Positions 34,177 through 42,753 of a stretch of DNA of 64,000 nt are shown one piece after another. How positions within the stretch are numbered: the stretch's first letter is position 1; each line of letters starts with the position of its first letter. The stretch lies in NCBI GenBank assembly GCA_016712345.1, contig JADJRH010000001.1, positions 2,108,001 through 2,172,000 on the forward strand, read 5' to 3'. The stretch comes from Polyangiaceae bacterium. GTDB taxonomy: Bacteria > Myxococcota_A > Polyangia > Polyangiales > Polyangiaceae. Both the position numbers and the translations under genes were made by a program. The notes beneath the pieces were generated by a model, which made no database searches, was not told the origin of the DNA, and saw only the letters and a list, made by a program, of their open reading frames with translations.

Positions 34177-34369
34177 GTCTAACGCATAATGGACAGTTCC
34201 GCGCATCCCTTTCCATCCCGCCAGCTCCGCTCCTCGCACCCATGTTCTCTTGTTCACTCGCGGCATGCAAGCTCGAAATTCGGCTTTTTGGCCGCGTGAA
34301 ACGTAACGCGGCCGCCCTCGCGGGCGTTTTCAACACAACGCGCATCCCGGCCTGGTCGACCCAATTGGG
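34177..34369 (-). repeat. Mosaic repeat module A, copy 1
   Basis: On the minus strand this about 190-bp module runs from next to a CCAATTGGG palindrome to CATTATGCGTT and is followed at once by AGAC and the SDR operon. It shares most of its sequence with 43514-43699 and 46497-46679, including GATGCGCGTTGTGT, GGGCGGCCGCGTTACGTTTC, CGAATTTCGAGCTTGCATGC and GGGATGGAA. Conservation stops at GTT in all three copies. Short ORFs across it recur in each copy and are not genes. Confidence 0.85.
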
Positions 34370-34370
34370 A

Positions 34371-34500
34371 ACCTGAGTTTCGACCGGTGACGACGAACCC
34401 CGCCGCCACGAGGTGGGGTTCAACCCAGGCGCGCCGAAGCGGCCCAAATGCAAATTCAGGGGCGCAGTGCGCAACGCAGGAATGGAAGGAGTCGCGGTTG
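34371..34500 (+). repeat. Mosaic repeat module B, copy 1
   Basis: About 130 bp that match 46362-46490 on the same strand and about 43396-43475 on the opposite strand. It contains GAGTTTCGACCGGTGA, CCCCGCCGCC, GGTTCAACCCAGG and GCGGCCCAAATGCAAATTCA. An internal hairpin GAACCCC/GGGGTTC is present. It abuts module A in inverted orientation relative to copy 2. Confidence 0.85.
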
Positions 34501-34753
34501 CCTGCGGTGGGGTCAAATTGGGTGAAGTGCGTCCATTTGGCGCGCAGCCCCGATCACGCACCTGACAACCAGGTCGAGCGCCATTTTCGATCTACCCATC
34601 ACCTTCCTGAATCGACCATTCAGTGGGCTTCGAAGCGCGCGAATCGAGCGGCGGGTTCGAAAGTGTACAGCGCGTCAACCCGGCCTTTCTTTGCCATGGC
34701 GATTTTTTTCAGGGCGACTCGGCCCCAATAAGGGCTCGGCCGGGGAAAAGAAG
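34501..34753. other. Non-coding remainder between mosaic repeat and cbb3 locus
   Basis: No gene is evident from the end of module B to the terminator upstream of the TauE-like gene's 3' end. Weak open frames here have no start signal and unusual composition. Together with the repeat modules, the gap between the SDR gene and the exporter gene spans about 840 bp. Confidence 0.4.
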
Positions 34754-34780
34754 AAGGCCCGGATAAGCCGTCCGAGCCTT
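34754..34780 (-). terminator. Terminator of the exporter/CcoI unit
   Basis: AAGGC and CGGA pair with TCCG and GCCTT around a 7-nt loop, with one mismatch. On the minus strand the hairpin is followed by TTCTTCTTTT. It lies about 185 bp downstream of the stop of the TauE/SafE-like gene. Confidence 0.55.
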
Positions 34781-34965
34781 CAGGATCTCCGGTAGAGCGG
34801 AGTCACAGGTGGTAGAGCACAGGTCCGAGCGACAAGTCAAAAAAAGCGCGAAGCGACCTGGGGCGGCGGGGCACGGGTGTGAGTCACAGGGGTCGAAACG
34901 CGTCCGGTCGTCGCTCAGGCGGGGAACATTGGGTGATGTGTACCCATTGCAGCCAACAACGGCGG

Positions 34966-35664
34966 CTATCCAGGAGTTTGCATCAGGCCGGTATGGCAAC
35001 TCTCACCCATGGCCAGCCGAACTCCGAGCCACACTGCCAATAAGATCCACAAAACGCCTTCAACCCTGGGCGAAATACGCCACTTGAATCGATCGGCAAG
35101 GCCTCTTCCAAGGAGCGGAATCATGAGGCCCGGAATGGATCCAACAGCAAATGCCGCCATGCTCGTGGCACCGTACAGCGGACTTGCTGTGGCCGCGGCC
35201 ATGGCAAATGCGGTGACCAATAACCCACAAGGCAAAATGCCAGTTGCGAGCCCAAGGCCCAGTCCGCGGCGAGGCAATAGCTGAGCGAAGGCGGCAATCC
35301 AACGCGATGAAGACTTGGTGTTTGCGGCGGGCTTTTTCTTGAGCGCAATGAGGTCACTCGCGGGCTTTTGCAAAAACAGAATGGAGAAACCGCGCGCCGC
35401 CGCGGGTAATGCGGTGAGCCCCACGGCAACTGCCTGCACGGTACTCATGGGTAGAATGCAAAAGGCATGTTTGCCGAGGTGGCCCACAATTGCGCCGAGC
35501 GTTGCGTACGACGCGAGTCTACCCACCAAATAGCCGGTAGCCCCATCTAAACCGCGGGTTTTTGCACATCCCGCAGCCACAAGTGGGCCGCACATGCCTG
35601 TGCAGTGCAATGAGCCCAAAAGGCCCGCGGCGAGTGCCGACGTGGCAATAGTGATCACACTCAC
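34966..35664 (-). CDS. TauE/SafE-like exporter associated with cbb3 assembly
   Basis: 232 residues with about six hydrophobic segments. The N-terminal motif GSLHCTGMCGPL is the signature of the small TauE/SafE (UreH/CcoS-neighbour) membrane proteins found beside copper P-type ATPases in cbb3 oxidase loci. A second transmembrane motif is GLATGILPCGLLVTAFAMA, with a conserved Pro-Cys-Gly. The His/Cys/Met residues in the first helix suggest copper handling. The start overlaps the CcoI-type ATPase stop by four bases. Confidence 0.8.
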   Translation of the reverse strand: MSVITIATSALAAGLLGSLHCTGMCGPLVAAGCAKTRGLDGATGYLVGRLASYATLGAIVGHLGKHAFCILPMSTVQAVAVGLTALPAAARGFSILFLQKPASDLIALKKKPAANTKSSSRWIAAFAQLLPRRGLGLGLATGILPCGLLVTAFAMAAATASPLYGATSMAAFAVGSIPGLMIPLLGRGLADRFKWRISPRVEGVLWILLAVWLGVRLAMGESCHTGLMQTPG

Positions 35665-37880
35665 GGGGCCTCCCGAACCAGTTTGACAGGGGTTTCCATG
35701 TTGGCGAGGGAAGCGGACATGCGCTTTTTCTCGGCCTGTTCACGCACTTCTTTTTGCATCGCGCGAATGTCGGCGGGCACTTCGTCTTCGTCCACATCAC
35801 GCGGAACCTGACCATCCGGCGATTCAAACAAACGCACGCGCGAGGCCGAAGCGAGCATTAACAGCGATGAAGTGGCCATGCTGATGCCGGCCCACACAGG
35901 GCGCAACAAGCCTGTTGTGGCCAGTGTTAAAAAGAGCAGATTATAAACTGTGGACCATATCAGGTTGGACCGCGCAATTGAAAAGGCCCTTTTTGACAGC
36001 GCAATGGTCCACGGTACGAGCTTGAGATCGGGAGTTAAGAGCGATATCTGCGCCATGCCACGCGCCAGGTCTGTACCGCCGTGAACCGCAAAACTCGGCC
36101 TTGTTCCAGCCAACGCGGGCGCATCGTTTTGACCATCTCCCACCATTGCAACGCCGCCGCCGGCCGCTTCCAAAGCGCGCACCTTGTCCTCGGCTGAGAG
36201 GCCTGAATACGCCTCAATGCCCAGTTGCTCCGCAGCTTGTTCGGCGCCGTATGATCCATCGCCCGTGAGCATGAAGGCCGTAATGCCCTGCGCCTTTAAC
36301 GCAAGAAGCGCTTCCGCCGCTTCTGGCACAAGCGATTCACCCACATCAATATGGGCCAAGATGGCTTTTTCGCGCGCCAAAATCACGCGCGCGCGCGCAT
36401 GATTGGCACCTTGCCCAGATTCCACAATGCCCTGTTCCGCAAGCCAACCCGCCGAACCGAGGAGCACCGTTTCACCATTGGCCAGAGTTGCCGAAATGCC
36501 TTTTCCAGCAATGGGCTTTCGCGACGTGAGAGCAACTTTTTCAACCCCAAGCCGACTTGCATGTTCGGCGAGCGCGCGACCCACGGGGTGTTTGGTGCCT
36601 TCTTCGAGCGCGGCCACCAAACTCCACACGTCGTTTTCGCTGACTTCGGGCGCCGTTCTTAGGTTCGCTACACAAAGTGCGCGATCCGTCAGAGTGCCTG
36701 TTTTATCAAACGCCACCGCGCGCACATCTTTTAATTCTTCGAGCACCGCGGCATTTCGAATGAGTACGCCGTGCGAAAGCGCCTTTCTCAGCGCCAGCCA
36801 AAACACGAGCGGTGTTGCAACTCCGTAGGTGCAGGGACAAGCCGCAAGCACCACAGCCAACGCGGCGATCACCCCTTCTTCGGCCGTGGCCCGATGCGCG
36901 TGTACACCCAGTGTGGCAAACGCCGCGATCGCAACAATCGGCGTGAGAGCCGCGGCGAACCGATCTGCCCAGCGTTGAAGGGAGGTGGGCCGACTCGCGA
37001 GCTTCTTTGCGAGGTCACCGAGGCGCTCCAATGTGGAGTCTGAAAGCGGCCGAACCGCTTCTACCTCAATGGGGCCGGCAATGATCACGGCGCCCGCCGG
37101 CAATTCTTCACCGGATTGTTTTACAACCGGTACACTTTCACCGGTCAAGACTCCCAGGTTAACTTCTACAGGGCCGGCAATGAGCCGGGCGTCGACAGGC
37201 AATACTTCTTCCGTATCAATTCGGAGCACATCGCCCACGTTTACCTGGGTAGGCGATATAGAAGTAAACTCGCCGTCGCGCTTTACCAATACAGGTTCAC
37301 TCGACCTTCGGAGGGAAGGTCCAAGCAAACTCGACGCTTTTGCTCGGCCGCGCGCCTCCAGATATCTACCCAAGGTAGAGAGGAGCAGCGCCGATGTGGC
37401 CGAGTCAAAGTATACTCCGCGCCTGCCTGCCAGTATGGAGTACACAGAAATTCCATACGCGGCAAAAGCACCGAGAAACACCAACAAGTCCATTGACAAG
37501 CGGCCCTTGCGCAGGCTTATTAAAGCCCGCTTGGCCACTGGAACGCCCAGAAGCAAAATCACAGGGGTGGACAAAACACCCGACGCCACGCGGTAGGCCG
37601 TGGCAAGCCACGACAGAGCGGCGCCCTCTTGAATGTCGTACACATCTTCCGAAAACAGGAAGAGCGACAACATCATCACTGTCATGGAAAGAAGCAGCGA
37701 CACGAGGAGCGCGGCTTTGGTTTTACCGTGCTCCTCGGCGCCTTCTTTTGCAATTTGAGCTGCGAGTTCACACCCGTAACAGCAATACAAATCCCCTTCG
37801 CGGGCGGCGAGCCCACAATGGGAACACCCGCCCGTGGCACGGGATGTCATGGGCGGGATCGCTGCTACAGGTGTACTCAT
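35661..37880 (-). CDS. ccoI: Copper-transporting P1B-type ATPase, CcoI/FixI type
   Basis: 739 residues from ATG 37880. The N-terminal Cys clusters CSHCG and YCCYGC are typical of CcoI, which supplies copper to the cbb3 oxidase. The transmembrane ion site is CPC in AACPCTYGVATPL. The phosphorylation motif is DKTGTLTDRA, the nucleotide-binding His-Pro is in GTKHPVGRALA, and GDGQNDAPAL closes the P domain. Length and order match the family. It is coupled to the exporter gene at 34966-35664 and lies in the same direction as the oxidase genes, about 225 bp downstream of them. Confidence 0.9.
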   Translation of the reverse strand: MSTPVAAIPPMTSRATGGCSHCGLAAREGDLYCCYGCELAAQIAKEGAEEHGKTKAALLVSLLLSMTVMMLSLFLFSEDVYDIQEGAALSWLATAYRVASGVLSTPVILLLGVPVAKRALISLRKGRLSMDLLVFLGAFAAYGISVYSILAGRRGVYFDSATSALLLSTLGRYLEARGRAKASSLLGPSLRRSSEPVLVKRDGEFTSISPTQVNVGDVLRIDTEEVLPVDARLIAGPVEVNLGVLTGESVPVVKQSGEELPAGAVIIAGPIEVEAVRPLSDSTLERLGDLAKKLASRPTSLQRWADRFAAALTPIVAIAAFATLGVHAHRATAEEGVIAALAVVLAACPCTYGVATPLVFWLALRKALSHGVLIRNAAVLEELKDVRAVAFDKTGTLTDRALCVANLRTAPEVSENDVWSLVAALEEGTKHPVGRALAEHASRLGVEKVALTSRKPIAGKGISATLANGETVLLGSAGWLAEQGIVESGQGANHARARVILAREKAILAHIDVGESLVPEAAEALLALKAQGITAFMLTGDGSYGAEQAAEQLGIEAYSGLSAEDKVRALEAAGGGVAMVGDGQNDAPALAGTRPSFAVHGGTDLARGMAQISLLTPDLKLVPWTIALSKRAFSIARSNLIWSTVYNLLFLTLATTGLLRPVWAGISMATSSLLMLASASRVRLFESPDGQVPRDVDEDEVPADIRAMQKEVREQAEKKRMSASLANMETPVKLVREAP

Positions 37881-37949
37881 GGACACGCCTGGAAACCTGA
37901 CACGTTCTCGAAGAATCTGACACGCCTAGAAACCTGATGGGTCGCAATC

Positions 37950-38048
37950 AACACGGAGGCACGGAGTACACGGAGGGTCACGGAGATTTTTTATATTTCG
38001 GGCTGCTATCGACTCCGTGTTCCTCTGTGTCCTCCGTGATTCCGTGTT
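37950..38048. repeat. CACGGAG-type inverted repeat
   Basis: Left arm 37950-37985 is four tandem CACGGAG-like units, and right arm about 38012-38048 is the reverse (CTCCGTG, CTCTGTG, CTCCGTG, TTCCGTG). The arms pair over about 36 positions with about six mismatches around a 26-nt AT-richer loop. It sits between the small oxidase subunit genes and ccoI. It may act as a terminator or an mRNA-stabilising element. Confidence 0.75.
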
Positions 38049-38106
38049 TAACTGCCCTTTTCAGGTCACTATTGCGGTGGAGACGTTTTGCGGGTCTACC
38101 GTCAGG

Positions 38107-38313
38107 TTACGGAGCGCCCCAAAGCGCCAAGTCGGGGAACAGGTATTTGGCGAGGTAGGCAATAAAGCCCGTGATGCACACGGCCCAGACCGCCACAACC
38201 CACCAGGGTACACGCGAGGCCTCGTTGTACTCCATCACCGTTTCGTGATCGTCTTTGGCAGACTCCACGAGCGGCTTCGGTCCGTCAGCGGCCTTACTCT
38301 CCGCGGCGCTCAT
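38107..38313 (-). CDS. Small cbb3 subunit resembling the CcoP N-terminal anchor
   Basis: 68 residues. KDDHETVMEYNEASRVPWWVV is followed by a single transmembrane helix (AVWAVCITGFIAYLAKYLFP). This matches the FixP_N pattern at the start of CcoP (acidic residues, N-x-P/VP-WW, one helix), but the cytochrome domains are missing. They may be supplied by the diheme lipoprotein at 40736-41755. It overlaps the upstream small subunit gene by 20 bp. Confidence 0.65.
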   Translation of the reverse strand: MSAAESKAADGPKPLVESAKDDHETVMEYNEASRVPWWVVAVWAVCITGFIAYLAKYLFPDLALWGAP

Positions 38314-38650
38314 ATTCCGTCTCCTGCCTCAACATGTCCCACTTTGAGGCTTCAATATCCTTGAATTTGCCGGTTTTCCAGCACCAGCCAAGCAGCACCA
38401 ACCAACCCGACGCCACCGCAAAATACACAGTGACAGGTACATCGGCGAAGCCTTGTACCGCGTTTGAGTTGAGTGTGAAGATGAACTCGGCCAACTTGTA
38501 AGCAAACGCTACGCCCGCAGCTAAAATGCCGCCGATCATACATGCCCACAGGAGAATCTTACCACGACGCTCCTGCGGCTCTACGTCGAGTTCAACGCCG
38601 GGTTTTTTGGACAACGGCGTTTCTGCCAGGGTGTCTGTTGCGGCGCTCAC
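38294..38650 (-). CDS. Small two-helix membrane subunit of the cbb3 locus
   Basis: 118 residues with two transmembrane helices (LLWACMIGGILAAGVAFAYKL and VYFAVASGWLVLLGWCW) and a charged, aromatic C-terminal tail (KWDMLRQETEYERRGE). It starts inside the end of ccoO (ATGA overlap), so it is translated together with it. It occupies the CcoQ position, although it is longer than typical CcoQ. A structural or assembly role for the oxidase is likely. Confidence 0.6.
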   Translation of the reverse strand: MSAATDTLAETPLSKKPGVELDVEPQERRGKILLWACMIGGILAAGVAFAYKLAEFIFTLNSNAVQGFADVPVTVYFAVASGWLVLLGWCWKTGKFKDIEASKWDMLRQETEYERRGE

Positions 38651-39273
38651 TTTTGGCCTCCTTCCGCCTCGGCACGAGCAATTGCTTCAGGTGTGGCCCA
38701 ACTTCCGAGCCATTGCACATAAGCAATCATGGCAAGGCCTTTTTGATTGGGTTGGTCACCGTCAAAGAACCAGCTGTACTTGGGCATGACACTGGTAGGC
38801 ACCACAATCGTGGGATCGTAGAAGTGCGCTACATGCCAGTCATTGCCGTGTTTTCCAGACTCGCGGATAAGGTCGGGACCAACGCGCCTGGTACCGAAGA
38901 GGTGCGGCAGAAACATTTCGTTCTGATACTCCTCAGCGTAGGACACCTTACCAAACCGCTGGTCTTCGTTTGAAACAGGGCGCACGTACTGCGAATGGCA
39001 GTGCCAACACGCCTCTGCGATGTATGTATCACGGCCCAATTTGAGCGCCTTGCGATAGTTTTCTACGTTGGCGTCGCCGTAATATTTTTTAAACTGTTCA
39101 GGATAACGCTTGGCGAGATCCTGAAATTCATACGACGGTTCTGTCACCAGTTCTTCAACCGTCTTGACCTTGATTTTGCCGAGGTGTGCGAGGGGTAGAT
39201 ACCCGCTCAGGATGCCTGCGAGAGCAAAACATCCAACGCCTGCGGCAAGGAGGATTGTGGGTAGTTTCTCCAT
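38647..39273 (-). CDS. ccoO: cbb3 oxidase monohaem subunit
   Basis: 208 residues. One N-terminal membrane anchor (LPTILLAAGVGCFALAGILSG) precedes the haem motif CWHCH (89-93) in the diagnostic context YIAEACWHCHSQYVRPV. It includes RVGPDLIRESGKHGNDWHVAHFYDP and the axial-ligand region VMPKYSWFF, all characteristic of CcoO/FixO. It lies 13 bp after ccoN, with which it forms the membrane complex transferring electrons from soluble cytochrome c. Confidence 0.93.
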   Translation of the reverse strand: MEKLPTILLAAGVGCFALAGILSGYLPLAHLGKIKVKTVEELVTEPSYEFQDLAKRYPEQFKKYYGDANVENYRKALKLGRDTYIAEACWHCHSQYVRPVSNEDQRFGKVSYAEEYQNEMFLPHLFGTRRVGPDLIRESGKHGNDWHVAHFYDPTIVVPTSVMPKYSWFFDGDQPNQKGLAMIAYVQWLGSWATPEAIARAEAEGGQK

Positions 39274-39286
39274 GGCTTATTCCCTC

Positions 39287-40726
39287 TCAGCTCGCCTGTG
39301 AAGAGGCGGCCGAAGGCGCCTCCTCCGCGTTGTCGTCTGCTGCCTTGCGACCGGACGCCGGGCCTGATTCAGCCGTGCGCGTGCCGGGGTTTTTGGCGGT
39401 CATCCACAGATTGTATCCAAAGAGCAGGATGCCAATCACGATGCCTGTGCCTGCGAAGGTACGAATGTGCCAGAACGGCATGCTGAGAACGATCGACTTT
39501 TCCCATTGGGCAAGGTTCATCCACAGGTAACCCTGGGCAACACCGGCCACGAGAAGGTCGAGGAACATCACGAAGAGGCCGCCGGTGGAGAGCCAATAGG
39601 CCGCCACTGAAAGCTTGCGCGAGTACATCTCGTTGCCCACGAGCCTCGGCCACAGGTACTCGGTCATACCAATGAGCCAGAAGCCGAACACCCCCAGCAT
39701 AACGAGATGCGCGTGACCCGGTACCCAGTCTGAGAAGTGGATGATCTTCTGAAGGGTAAGGGTGGTGTGGAACGCGCATTGGAAGCACGTGGTGAAGTAG
39801 AAAATCATACCGGTGTAAAACCACCGGAGCGGGATGTTTGAACGGAGGAGATCCGTCTGACCGCGGATGGTCATGAAGAAGTTCACGATGACAGTGAACA
39901 CCACGATTTCAACCGCGATGGTGGACATAACCGCGCCGTATTGCGCGTACATGGGAATGGGGCTCCAGAAGAAGTGGTGTACACCATTCAGCGGGTAGAA
40001 AAACGCCAAACCCCAGAAGCCGACGAGCGAGAGCGTGTGGCTCCAGATCGGCCGCTTGAGGATGACAGGAACGAAGTAATACATCATGCCCCAGCCGAGC
40101 GGCGTGACTGTCAGACCTACCAAGTCGTGAATGTATAGGCCCGTGACCGCGGCACCGCCGGCACCCGGAACGAAGTATTGCGGCACGAAGTTACCCATCA
40201 CATACGTGAGGGGCAGCCACACCATCATCGCCGAGAAATACCAGAGGGTAACGTACAGCTTGCGCTTTGCGACCTTGAGGATCGGTGTTGCGCTGTTCAC
40301 GATCAAAAGCGCCGCGCCGACAACCACAACGGGGTCAATCCATACAGGGGTTTCACCCCATTCAATCGCCTGCGCGTGACCTGTCATGAGGCCCACGGCG
40401 GTAGCGCCCACAATACCCTGCCATGCCCAGAAAATCAGGTGGCTCAGGACTCGTGAGAGCATGGGTTTACCCGTTAAACGCGGGATGATCCAGTGCATTG
40501 CCGCGATGAACAGGTTAAACAAGAACCCGTACGCAACACCGTTGGTGTGCAGCATGCGGATTCTACCGGGGGACAGCAGTTCTACCCCAGGGAAGGGGTA
40601 ATAACGGCTAAGTTGCAGCGCGTAGAGCAACCCGGCAAAAAGCGAAACGTAGAAAAACGTGAACCCCGCGATGATGTGGTATTTGACCGCCTTGCGGTCG
40701 ACGAGCGGAATGGCTTCGTTAGGCAT
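39287..40726 (-). CDS. ccoN: cbb3-type cytochrome c oxidase catalytic subunit I
   Basis: 479 residues from ATG 40726, with about 12 transmembrane segments. Haem and copper ligands are visible: MLHTNGVAYGFLF (low-spin haem His), GLYIHDLVGL, NGVHHFFWSPIP (CuB His pair), and FSDWVPGHAHLVMLG (high-spin and low-spin haem His). The tyrosine in the middle of MMYYFVPV is in place. A hydrophilic Ala/Ser-rich tail of about 40 residues is unusual. This is the proton-pumping oxidase working at low oxygen. Confidence 0.95.
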   Translation of the reverse strand: MPNEAIPLVDRKAVKYHIIAGFTFFYVSLFAGLLYALQLSRYYPFPGVELLSPGRIRMLHTNGVAYGFLFNLFIAAMHWIIPRLTGKPMLSRVLSHLIFWAWQGIVGATAVGLMTGHAQAIEWGETPVWIDPVVVVGAALLIVNSATPILKVAKRKLYVTLWYFSAMMVWLPLTYVMGNFVPQYFVPGAGGAAVTGLYIHDLVGLTVTPLGWGMMYYFVPVILKRPIWSHTLSLVGFWGLAFFYPLNGVHHFFWSPIPMYAQYGAVMSTIAVEIVVFTVIVNFFMTIRGQTDLLRSNIPLRWFYTGMIFYFTTCFQCAFHTTLTLQKIIHFSDWVPGHAHLVMLGVFGFWLIGMTEYLWPRLVGNEMYSRKLSVAAYWLSTGGLFVMFLDLLVAGVAQGYLWMNLAQWEKSIVLSMPFWHIRTFAGTGIVIGILLFGYNLWMTAKNPGTRTAESGPASGRKAADDNAEEAPSAASSQAS

Positions 40727-40735
40727 CGTCAATTC

Positions 40736-41755
40736 TCACTTCGGGGCCGCTGTTGCGGAGGTGGTTGGAGCTGCACTGGCACTCGACGACGGCGCCGCGC
40801 TTGCCGAAGCCGACGCGCTCGGGTCGGCGGTGGTTTCGGGAGGCGGCGGAGGAGGAGGCGGCGGAGGAGGTGTATAAGGCGGTTGTTCGAGCAACGCCTT
40901 GCGCATGTCCTGAGCCTTCTTTGTACCTCGCAGACTCGCGAGGTGCTCCACGTAATAGGCCAAACCCCAGAGTTGTTTGGGCGTCAGAGTGGCACCCCAT
41001 GACGGCATGGCCGTTCCACCCACGCCGGTGGCGATCACGCGCACAAGGTCTTCTTTTGCCGTGCCGCTCTTGATGTAGTCACTCAGAAAATCAGGCGGTG
41101 TAATGGCTTCTCCCCACTCACTGTCTTTCGTTTCTGAATCGTACGGTTTCTCGCGGAAACCTGACAGCGGCATATCAAACGCCTTCATGTGTTCAACCAT
41201 TTTCGGCTTTTCCACATAGGCGGGATGGCAGCTGTTGCAGTTGGCGAGTCCGTGGTAGAGTTTTTCACCCTCGGCAACACCCTTTTCAGGTGCTTTGAGC
41301 CACGGATCCGCTGGAATCGCAATCATCCCACCGGGAGCTTTGCGATTGGGAGTAAACGTTTTCACGTATTGAATGATGTCGAGGATCTCGTCTTTGGGGA
41401 GCAGACGCCAAGACGGCATGGAAGTGCCGTGCAGGCCTCGTTGGATCGTTCGAATCAGATCGTCATCGGTGGGCATTTCACCCGCCGCGACGCTGGCGAA
41501 CTTCACCTTCCCCTTTCGGAAGTCGCGCGGTTTGGGTTTTAGGAATTTGGCGGCAGGCCCTTCACCGTCGCCTTTTTCGCCGTGGCAGCCGGCGCAATAG
41601 TCATTGTACGACGCTCGACCTCTTGCGAGGCTTTCGTCGACTGCCACGTATTTGCCGTGCGCCAATTGATCGGGATCCCATTTGTCCCGATCAAGGGTGC
41701 ACGAAGTCATCGCGAGCGCGAAGGGTGCGATCGCACAATACCCAAGTATTCTCAT
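40736..41755 (-). CDS. Diheme cytochrome c lipoprotein of the cbb3 locus
   Basis: 339 residues from ATG 41755. The lipobox-like LAMTSC (to Cys 19) is followed by two class I cytochrome c domains with CAGCH (54-58) and CNSCH (173-177), and the methionine-ligand regions GTSMPSWRLLP and GTAMPSWGATL. The C terminus is a Pro run then an Ala/Ser/Thr tail. The domain pair resembles the soluble part of CcoP, here without the CcoP membrane helix and anchored by lipid instead. It is coupled to the upstream membrane protein gene (ATGA overlap) and precedes ccoN. Confidence 0.82.
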   Translation of the reverse strand: MRILGYCAIAPFALAMTSCTLDRDKWDPDQLAHGKYVAVDESLARGRASYNDYCAGCHGEKGDGEGPAAKFLKPKPRDFRKGKVKFASVAAGEMPTDDDLIRTIQRGLHGTSMPSWRLLPKDEILDIIQYVKTFTPNRKAPGGMIAIPADPWLKAPEKGVAEGEKLYHGLANCNSCHPAYVEKPKMVEHMKAFDMPLSGFREKPYDSETKDSEWGEAITPPDFLSDYIKSGTAKEDLVRVIATGVGGTAMPSWGATLTPKQLWGLAYYVEHLASLRGTKKAQDMRKALLEQPPYTPPPPPPPPPPPETTADPSASASASAAPSSSASAAPTTSATAAPK

Positions 41756-42717
41756 AGTCGCTCTTCGGCAGCCTCCGGTGTCGAGAGATCGATGTGGACC
41801 AATGTTGTGTCCGAAGCTTCTACCCGCGCCAAAGCCTTGCGAATAAGGCCTTTTTCGAGATTTTTCGAGCGCGGCGCAACCACTGTCAGGGTTATTTTGC
41901 CCGCCGCGATACCATCCAAAGCAAATGCTCCCGTCTCGTCGGTGCGAGTCAGGTAGGGATGATCGGCGAGCACCAGGTACGCGCGCTCCGAGGCGTGCGT
42001 GTCGCACCGAGCTTCGTAAATTCCAGCCTCGGGCGATGTGACATGGTGAGGTTTCCCATCTACCGGAACGGGCACGTTTGATACTGCGCGCGCGCCGTCG
42101 TAGAGATGGAAGGTGTGCAATACGCTGTCTTTGCTCTCAATGGTAAAGTCGCCCCCGACGAAACCGGTATACAAACCTGAATCGTAAGTGGCCGCGGAGA
42201 TCTTTACCGTTACGCCCGCCACCTCGGCATCAACCGCTTTACCCGGGAGAGGCTTGTCTACCAACACCGCCGCGCCGACAACGGGCTCCTGACCAAATAC
42301 CAACTTACCCTTTACCGAACCTGACGGGTAGGTTCCGTTGGCAGCATGGTACTCTGGAGCGAGTGCCGCAGCCGATTTAGAAGGGGTGGTGGTGATAGCG
42401 TGGGGAGTGAACGCGGTGCCGCGGGCGAGAGCAAAGTAGAGCGCCGAGGTGATGACCAACTTGATGCCCCACGCCGAACACGTGGCTCCAATCAGGTGGG
42501 ACCATGACCAACGGCGCGCGACCATTAAAAGTGCTGTGGCCGCGGGAATGACCAGAAAGTAGGAATACGCGAAACGCCCCACGTGGGAAGCTTCACGCGC
42601 TGCCGACCACAGCGGGCCGCCCCAAAAAAGGAACAGACCGACCGACAAGGTGATGAGTAGCACGTAGCTTATTGGAGACAGGCCAGTACCCGGCACTGTC
42701 CGCGTAGGGGACTGCAC
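41752..42717 (-). CDS. Membrane protein with cupredoxin/carboxypeptidase-regulatory-like domain
   Basis: 321 residues from GTG 42717, chosen because GGAAGGGG lies five bases upstream; an in-frame GTG at 42753 is less well placed. Three hydrophobic segments (about 15-36, 48-66, 75-95) are followed by an extracytoplasmic region with GSVKGKLVFGQEPVVGAAV (regulatory-like beta sandwich) and a cupredoxin-like stretch ending EAGIYEARCDTHASERAYLV, in which Cys-His-like ligands appear. It is the first gene of the oxidase operon, so a role in copper or electron delivery is reasonable. Confidence 0.65.
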   Translation of the reverse strand: MQSPTRTVPGTGLSPISYVLLITLSVGLFLFWGGPLWSAAREASHVGRFAYSYFLVIPAATALLMVARRWSWSHLIGATCSAWGIKLVITSALYFALARGTAFTPHAITTTPSKSAAALAPEYHAANGTYPSGSVKGKLVFGQEPVVGAAVLVDKPLPGKAVDAEVAGVTVKISAATYDSGLYTGFVGGDFTIESKDSVLHTFHLYDGARAVSNVPVPVDGKPHHVTSPEAGIYEARCDTHASERAYLVLADHPYLTRTDETGAFALDGIAAGKITLTVVAPRSKNLEKGLIRKALARVEASDTTLVHIDLSTPEAAEERL

Positions 42718-42753
42718 GGCGGCCCCTTCCGCAAGGGTCGGGCCACATCGCAC

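Larger units (their letters stand above)
24735..34183 (-). mobile_element. Integron-like array of three gene cassettes (no integrase in window)
   Basis: Three consecutive minus-strand units are each bounded by a GTT core upstream and an attC-like inverted repeat downstream. Cassette I runs from TTAGAC at 34182 and ends in attC I, whose outer box is GTCTAAC. Cassette II runs from TTCGGC at 30347 and ends in attC II with GCCGAAC. Cassette III runs from TTCGGC at 26272 and ends in attC III with GCCGAAC. In every case the outer box of the cassette's own site is the complement of its own first bases plus G, the relation expected of excisable cassettes. The cassettes are about 3.8, 4.1 and 1.5 kb, and the first two carry more than one gene, which is unusual. 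GTGTAC density drops inside the array. Confidence 0.7.
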
